Assembly (NCBI RefSeq): GCF_000971475.1
Contig: NZ_DF967557.1
Coordinates: 1-57,253, forward strand
Reading direction: 5' to 3'
From: Sulfuricella sp. T08
GTDB taxonomy: Bacteria > Pseudomonadota > Gammaproteobacteria > Burkholderiales > Sulfuricellaceae
Length of the DNA stretch: 57,253 nt
The position numbers and the translations under genes were made by a program. The notes under the pieces were generated by a model. The model was given only the letters and a program-made list of their open reading frames with translations, was not told the DNA's origin and ran no database searches. Of the stretch, positions 52,247 to 57,253 are shown piece after piece. Positions within the stretch are counted from its first letter, which is position 1, and each line of letters opens with the position of its first letter.

Positions 52247-53719
52247 GTGCATCGTTTGCTACAGAGGCAGATCAGCCGCTTTCTCGATGGCCAGGCCGCC
52301 ATGCCGGAGGGGTTGTCGCTGTTCCTCGCTGCGGTGAACGAAGCCTATGAAAGTGCCGATGCCGATCGTTTGCTGATCGAGCATTCGCTGGAGCTGATGT
52401 CGCAGGAACTCACCGAGCGCAACACCGACCTGCGTACTCAGCTCGTCGAGCGGCAGCATGCCGAGGAGCAACTGGAAAATCTTCTGTCGTTGCTGGGCAC
52501 CACTCTGGAATCTACCGCCGATGGCATTCTGGCGCTGGACAAAGAGACCAGGGCCGTGCGCTTCAATCAGCGTTTTGTCGAGATGTGGGGCGTGCCGGAT
52601 GAAGTCCTCTCTTTCTGGAGCCATGATTCCTTGATGCAGCATCTGTTGGGGCAGGTTACGGATCCCGATGCATTTATGGAAAAACTAAGTTATCTGTGCC
52701 AGCACCCTGAAGCGGAATGCTATGACACCTTCAACTGCATCGATGGCAGGGTGATCGAGCGCTATTCCCTGCCTCAGCCGCTGGGCGTGGATAACGTGGG
52801 CAGGGTGATGAGCTTCCGCGATATCACCGCGCGCAAGCAGGCCGAAGAAGCGCTGCGGCTGGAAAAGGAAGAGCAGAAAGCCCTGATCAAGAAGCTCGAA
52901 GAAGCGCATAACCAGTTGCTGCAATCGGAAAAAATGGCATCCATTGGCCAGCTGGCGGCGGGGGTGGCGCACGAGATTAATAATCCCATCGGTTACATCA
53001 ATTCCAACTTCCGTACCCTCGGGGAATATGTGGAAAAACTGTTCCGGGTAACAGATGCCTACGAGCGCACCGAGTCGGCGCTGGCTGGGCAGGCTCTGCT
53101 GGACGAAATCCGAATGCTGAAGCAGGAGGCGGATTGGGAATATCTGAAACAGGATGTTCGCGACCTGCTCAGGGAGTCCGGCGAGGGAATCGGACGGGTG
53201 AAGCAGATTGTGCAGGACCTCAAGGATTTCTCACACGTCGATCAGGCGGAGTGGCAATGGATGGACTTGCATAAGGGCATCGACAGCACGCTCAACATCG
53301 TTCACAGCGAAATCAAGTACAACGCCGAAGTGATCAAGGAATTTGGCGTTATTCCACAGGTAGAGTGTCTGGTTTCCCAGCTCAATCAGGTGTTCATGAA
53401 CATGCTGGTGAACGCCTCCCATGCCATTGGCGATAGTGGCCGTGGCAGCATCACAATCCGCACTGGCGCGGAGGATGAAATGGTCTGGGTCGAATTCACG
53501 GATACCGGTAAAGGTATTCCGCCAGAAAATTTAAAGCGGATTTTTGACCCCTTCTTTACCACCAAGCCGGTGGGCAAGGGAACCGGGCTGGGTTTGTCCC
53601 TTTCCTACGGCATCATCGAGAAACACCAGGGCAGAATCGAGGTGGAAAGCGAAGTCGGCAAGGGTACGACTTTTCGCTTGAGATTGCCTGTCAGCCAAGG
53701 GTTGCCCAACACTTTGTAA
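52247..53719 (+). CDS. Soluble PAS sensor histidine kinase, FIST partner
   Basis: A 490-residue cytoplasmic kinase starting at a GTG with CGGAGAA upstream. After a helical N-terminus, a PAS domain spans about 85-205 (STADGILALDKETRAVRFNQ), then a coiled coil. The H box is in IGQLAAGVAHEINNPIGYI, the N box is NMLVNASHAIG, and the G boxes are FTDTGKGIPP and GKGTGLGLSLSYG. Much of the catalytic region parallels the kinase at 27491-29263. It follows the FIST gene by three bases. The REC at the end of the next protein is a candidate phosphate acceptor. Confidence 0.92.
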   Translation: MHRLLQRQISRFLDGQAAMPEGLSLFLAAVNEAYESADADRLLIEHSLELMSQELTERNTDLRTQLVERQHAEEQLENLLSLLGTTLESTADGILALDKETRAVRFNQRFVEMWGVPDEVLSFWSHDSLMQHLLGQVTDPDAFMEKLSYLCQHPEAECYDTFNCIDGRVIERYSLPQPLGVDNVGRVMSFRDITARKQAEEALRLEKEEQKALIKKLEEAHNQLLQSEKMASIGQLAAGVAHEINNPIGYINSNFRTLGEYVEKLFRVTDAYERTESALAGQALLDEIRMLKQEADWEYLKQDVRDLLRESGEGIGRVKQIVQDLKDFSHVDQAEWQWMDLHKGIDSTLNIVHSEIKYNAEVIKEFGVIPQVECLVSQLNQVFMNMLVNASHAIGDSGRGSITIRTGAEDEMVWVEFTDTGKGIPPENLKRIFDPFFTTKPVGKGTGLGLSLSYGIIEKHQGRIEVESEVGKGTTFRLRLPVSQGLPNTL

Positions 53720-53982
53720 AGAGTCATTGTTTACTTCGAATGTCTGACCTCAACGGAATGGTAAGCCAGTGCTCTGACTTGCAAGCTGCCGTTGGCCGCA
53801 AGTAATATCGCCGAGGAAGCCTACCAGCGGTGCACAATTTCCTTAGGGCGGTGTCGTCCTGGGGATTTCATGCGACTTCAGTCAGGGTTTTCCCTGAAAA
53901 GAGTCGGATTTGTGTGTGTTTAAGTAATTATGAATTAAGATGGAATCATACTTGCAGCTGAACCAATAATAATGGGAGAGGT

Positions 53983-56900
53983 ATGTTTCGGCTGATTCTT
54001 GGTCTGCGCTGGCGGTTGATGTTGCTGATCCTGGTGGCCGTATTGCCGGCCTTTCTGCTGGTGCTCTATTCTACCTTTGAGCAGCGGCGGGAAGTGGCGG
54101 AATCTGCGCAGAAAGAGGCGTTGAAGATGGCCCAGACCGTTGCCGAGGGACACCGGGCCACATCCTCCTCCGTGCGCCAGTTGCTGAAGGGTCTTTCGAC
54201 CCTGGCGGAAATTCCGGATGCCCAATCGGCGGGTCCCTGCAACAAGGTGATGGCGAATATCCTGCGTTACAGCTCGGATTATGCCAATGTCGGTGTCGCG
54301 CTCAGCAACGGCGAAGTGGTGTGCAGCGCGCTGCCGTTGCCCGGGCCGGTAAACGTGGCGGATCGTGTCTTTTTTCAGCGAGCTGTATCGACTAGAGAAT
54401 TTTCCATTGGTGACTTTCAGATTGGCCGTATCGCTGCCAAACGCGGCATTCATTTTGGCTATCCGCTCCTCAATGCCGACAAACAGGTTTGGGGGGTGAT
54501 ATTCGTTCTTCTCGACCTTGACCCCTTGAATGAGAGCCTGGCTGGAACCCCGCACCTGGAAACAGGGGATGTTGCCATCTTGCTCGATGGCGGCGGGAAG
54601 ATTCTGGCCCACCATCCCGATCCTGCAAATTACGTCGGCAAGTCGATGGCCACCCTGCCGCTGTACAAGCAAATTCAGCAGTTGCAGGGTGAGGGAACTT
54701 ATGACGGTGTCGGTCTTGATGGCGTCCGGCGGATATTTGCGTTTGCTCCCTTGTTCAGTCGGCCCAGCTGTTGTGCCTATGCGGTGGTGGGCATTCCCGC
54801 CGAGAGGGTGTATGCGAAAGCCAATCATGCATTTGTCCGCAATGTCTTGCTGATGCTGGGGATGGGCCTGCTGGTGCTTACGCTGGCATGGGTGGGCGGT
54901 GACATGCTGGTGCTGAAGCGTGTTCGGGCTCTGTCCAGTGCGGCCAGGAGAATGGGCCAGCGCGATCTTACTGTCCGCTCCGGGCTGCCTCATGACGAAG
55001 AGGAACTGGGCCAGCTGGCGCGCTCGTTCGACGCGATGGCGGATAACCTGGAGGAATGGCAAAAGCAGGTAATGCAGTCCAGCCATGAACTCGAGAAGCT
55101 CGGCTACCGCAATCAGCTGATTCTGGATTCCGCCGGAGAAGGAATTTGCGGGGTGGACAGGGAAGGCATGATTACCTTCGTCAATCCTGTGGCTGCATCC
55201 ATGCTGGGTTATCAGGTGGACGAGTTGCTTGGTTTGTCCCTTCATCACACCGTGCATTGCAGGAAGGCTGACGGCACACTGTTTCCGCATGAAGAATGCC
55301 CGATGCATGCGGCGATTGAGGACGGCATTAGCCATCAAGGCAGCGATGAGATGCTCTGGCGCAAGGATGGCAGCGGTTTTTATACGGATTATGCGGTCAT
55401 TCCCATGCTTGAAGGCGAGAAGGTTACCGGTGCCGTAGTGACCTTCAAGGACATCACCGAGCGCAAACGCCACGAGGAGCAACTGGCGCATCAGGCCACG
55501 CACGATACTCTGACCGGTCTGGCCAATCGTACCATTCTCAACGACCGCATCGGTCTGCTGATCGAACGGGCGGCCCGGGAAAAATCTGTGGTGGCTCTGT
55601 TGCTGCTCGATCTTGACCGCTTCAAGGAAATCAATGACAGCCTGGGTCATGGTGCAGGCGATGAACTGTTGCGTGGCATGGCGGTGCGCCTGACCGATCT
55701 GATGCGCGACAGCGATACGGTGGCTCGCCTGGGGGGCGACGAGTTTGTCATTCTGGTGGAAATGGATATAGCCGATAGCGCGATTCCGGTTGCCCAGAAG
55801 ATTCTCGATGCCCTGACCAGACCCTTCAGTATTTCCGGTCGAGAGGTATTCATTGGCGCCAGTATCGGCATCAGCTTGTACCCCAAGGACGGTGATAGTG
55901 GTGAAGAATTGCTGAAGAATGCCGACGTGGCGATGTACCGCGCCAAAAAGCGCGGCCGCAACACTTTCCGTTTCTATAACGAGGGTATGAACACCAATTC
56001 TGTCGAGAGGCTGAGTCTGGAAACCAGTCTGCGCCATGCGGTGGATAACGGTGAACTGCTGCTGTATTACCAGCCGCAGGTTAATCTGCATAGTGGCGAG
56101 ATCATCGGTGCCGAGGCATTGATCCGCTGGCAGCATCCGGAAATGGGGCTGGTTTCTCCGGCGAAATTCATCCCGCTGGCGGAGGAAACCGGTCTGATAT
56201 TTCCGATCGGTGAATGGGTGATGCGGACGGCCTGCGCTCAAATCAAGGCCTGGCAGGGTGCCGGGGTGATGACGCCGCCCGTGGCAGTGAACCTGTCAGC
56301 GCATCAGTTCAGGCAGCGTCATCTGGTCAAGATGACGACCGGAGTGTTGCTGGACTCGGGTATCGACGGGCGCTATCTGGAACTGGAGATGACTGAAAGC
56401 GCGATGATGGAGGATGCGGACCGGGTAATCAAGGTGCTGCGGGAACTGAAAGATGCAGGGACTTCAATTTCGATTGACGATTTCGGCACCGGCTATTCTT
56501 CGCTCAGCTACCTGAAGCAATTCGCCATCGACAAGCTGAAAGTGGATCAGTCTTTCGTCCGGGAGATTACACGAGACTCCAAGGATGCCGCCATCGTCGT
56601 CGCCATTATCACTATGGCGCACAGCCTGGGGTTGAATGTCATTGCCGAAGGGGTGGAAACGGAAGGGCAGCTGGAGCACCTGCGCAGCCATGGCTGCGAC
56701 GAAATGCAGGGTTATTTTTTCAGTCGCCCGGTTCCAGTCGGTGATTTCGAGCAGATGCTGCGGAGTGGGCGAAAGCTGACGCTGAGTGGCCAAGCTGACG
56801 AGAGCTGGCAACGTACGCTGTTGCTGGTGGACGATGAGTCGAATGTTACGGCTGCCTTGACCCGTCAGTTCCGCCACGAGGGTTATCGTATTCTGGTTGC

Positions 56901-57204
56901 TCATAGTCCGACCGAGGCGTTTGAGCAGCTAGCCAGCCATCGGGTCGGCGTGATCCTGTCAGATCAAGGAATGTCGGAAATGAGTGGCATCGAATTCTTG
57001 AGCAGGGTCAAGCGGCTTTACCCCGAGGTGATGCGTATTGTTCTTTCCGGCTACACCGACCTGAAACTGATCGCTGAGGCCTTCAATCAAGGCGCAATTT
57101 ACAAATACATCACCAAGCCCTGGGATGACAGGGAAATGCTCAACTCAGTCAAAGAGGCATTTCTGGAGCACGAAGGCCTTTGTTCCAGGAAGTTGCGTAC
57201 CTAG
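53983..57204 (+). CDS. Cache-HAMP-PAS-GGDEF-EAL-REC multidomain protein
   Basis: A 1073-residue inner-membrane protein. Membrane segments at about 11-29 and 286-306 enclose a dCache-like periplasmic sensor. HAMP follows (to about 360), then PAS (about 372-492, with two Cys in HCRKADGTLFPHEECP). The GGDEF domain has DLDRFKEIND, GGDEF at 584-588 and an I-site RDSD before it. The EAL domain has AEALIRW near 710, [23 protein letters not shown] and GYFFSRP, intact by motif. The C-terminal REC (from about 945) has LLVDDESN, the Asp in ILSDQGMSEMSG and the Lys in YKYITKPWDD. A REC at the C-terminus of an EAL domain is unusual. It has a 263-bp leader. Confidence 0.95.
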   Translation: MFRLILGLRWRLMLLILVAVLPAFLLVLYSTFEQRREVAESAQKEALKMAQTVAEGHRATSSSVRQLLKGLSTLAEIPDAQSAGPCNKVMANILRYSSDYANVGVALSNGEVVCSALPLPGPVNVADRVFFQRAVSTREFSIGDFQIGRIAAKRGIHFGYPLLNADKQVWGVIFVLLDLDPLNESLAGTPHLETGDVAILLDGGGKILAHHPDPANYVGKSMATLPLYKQIQQLQGEGTYDGVGLDGVRRIFAFAPLFSRPSCCAYAVVGIPAERVYAKANHAFVRNVLLMLGMGLLVLTLAWVGGDMLVLKRVRALSSAARRMGQRDLTVRSGLPHDEEELGQLARSFDAMADNLEEWQKQVMQSSHELEKLGYRNQLILDSAGEGICGVDREGMITFVNPVAASMLGYQVDELLGLSLHHTVHCRKADGTLFPHEECPMHAAIEDGISHQGSDEMLWRKDGSGFYTDYAVIPMLEGEKVTGAVVTFKDITERKRHEEQLAHQATHDTLTGLANRTILNDRIGLLIERAAREKSVVALLLLDLDRFKEINDSLGHGAGDELLRGMAVRLTDLMRDSDTVARLGGDEFVILVEMDIADSAIPVAQKILDALTRPFSISGREVFIGASIGISLYPKDGDSGEELLKNADVAMYRAKKRGRNTFRFYNEGMNTNSVERLSLETSLRHAVDNGELLLYYQPQVNLHSGEIIGAEALIRWQHPEMGLVSPAKFIPLAEETGLIFPIGEWVMRTACAQIKAWQGAGVMTPPVAVNLSAHQFRQRHLVKMTTGVLLDSGIDGRYLELEMTESAMMEDADRVIKVLRELKDAGTSISIDDFGTGYSSLSYLKQFAIDKLKVDQSFVREITRDSKDAAIVVAIITMAHSLGLNVIAEGVETEGQLEHLRSHGCDEMQGYFFSRPVPVGDFEQMLRSGRKLTLSGQADESWQRTLLLVDDESNVTAALTRQFRHEGYRILVAHSPTEAFEQLASHRVGVILSDQGMSEMSGIEFLSRVKRLYPEVMRIVLSGYTDLKLIAEAFNQGAIYKYITKPWDDREMLNSVKEAFLEHEGLCSRKLRT

Positions 57205-57253
57205 GAGCCTGTCGGGAGCGATGGATTGAAAGGTTATCTTTTTTCCCAAGATA

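Noticed and set aside
53935-56241. 768-codon minus-strand open frame opposite the GGDEF-EAL-REC gene
   Set aside because: The plus-strand protein has unmistakable domains over the whole stretch, and the antisense product is His/Gln-rich shadow sequence.

Overview
The window looks like a chromosomal segment of a GC-rich, free-living betaproteobacterium, probably of the Nitrosomonadales type. This is inferred from the mix of families (GluQRS, ArfB, HslO, HslR, RF3 and YgiQ beside very many c-di-GMP and two-component proteins) and from intergenic palindromes of kinds common in Beta- and Gammaproteobacteria. No rRNA, tRNA, phage or CRISPR array was seen, and species cannot be named from the sequence.

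Layout. (1) 1-2.0 kb: three small genes on the minus strand, each followed by an attC-like hairpin whose outer box contains or closely follows the stop codon. This is an integron cassette array without a visible integrase. At the left edge an IS256-like element end cuts into the last attC. (2) 2.2-12.9 kb: mostly housekeeping and stress genes (DUF924, ArfB, nitroreductase, Old Yellow Enzyme, pirin, GluQRS, HslO, a P-loop protein of the cyclic 2,3-diphosphoglycerate synthetase type), interrupted by a kinase/TPR-response-regulator pair. (3) 13.0-27.4 kb: a GAF-GGDEF-EAL protein of lower GC, a degenerate EAL-HDOD protein, HslR, RF3, a PilZ protein, YgiQ, a TctDE-like two-component pair, an SDR/SMR pair divergent from an alpha-oxoamine synthase, and an internally duplicated unknown protein. 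(4) 27.5-33.2 kb: a minus-strand signalling operon made of a globin-coupled GGDEF-EAL protein, a REC-PAS protein, an HDOD protein and a PAS histidine kinase, with perfect palindromes between genes. A VapBC-like toxin-antitoxin pair follows. (5) 34.2-40.5 kb: a REC-PAS-HisKA_2 kinase with an ANTAR regulator, divergent from a NarL-type kinase/regulator pair. (6) 40.7-57.2 kb: a complete chemosensory cluster in the order MCP, CheY, STAS, CheA, MCP, CheW, receptor-tip protein, di-iron ODP-like protein, CheR, CheD, CheB, FIST protein, PAS kinase and a Cache-HAMP-PAS-GGDEF-EAL-REC protein.

How it fits together. The right half is one dense signalling island in which chemotaxis-type phosphorelay, oxygen or redox sensing (globin domain, di-iron protein) and c-di-GMP turnover are interleaved. 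Four features suggest physical cross-talk. The CheA carries two MshEN-like motifs of the kind that bind c-di-GMP. The first MCP carries a CheZ-like phosphatase motif and sits next to CheY, with no separate cheZ seen. A sensorless receptor tip is translationally coupled to a di-iron protein resembling the Treponema ODP sensor. The GGDEF-EAL plus REC pair of the 27-33 kb operon reappears as a single fused protein at the end of the che cluster.
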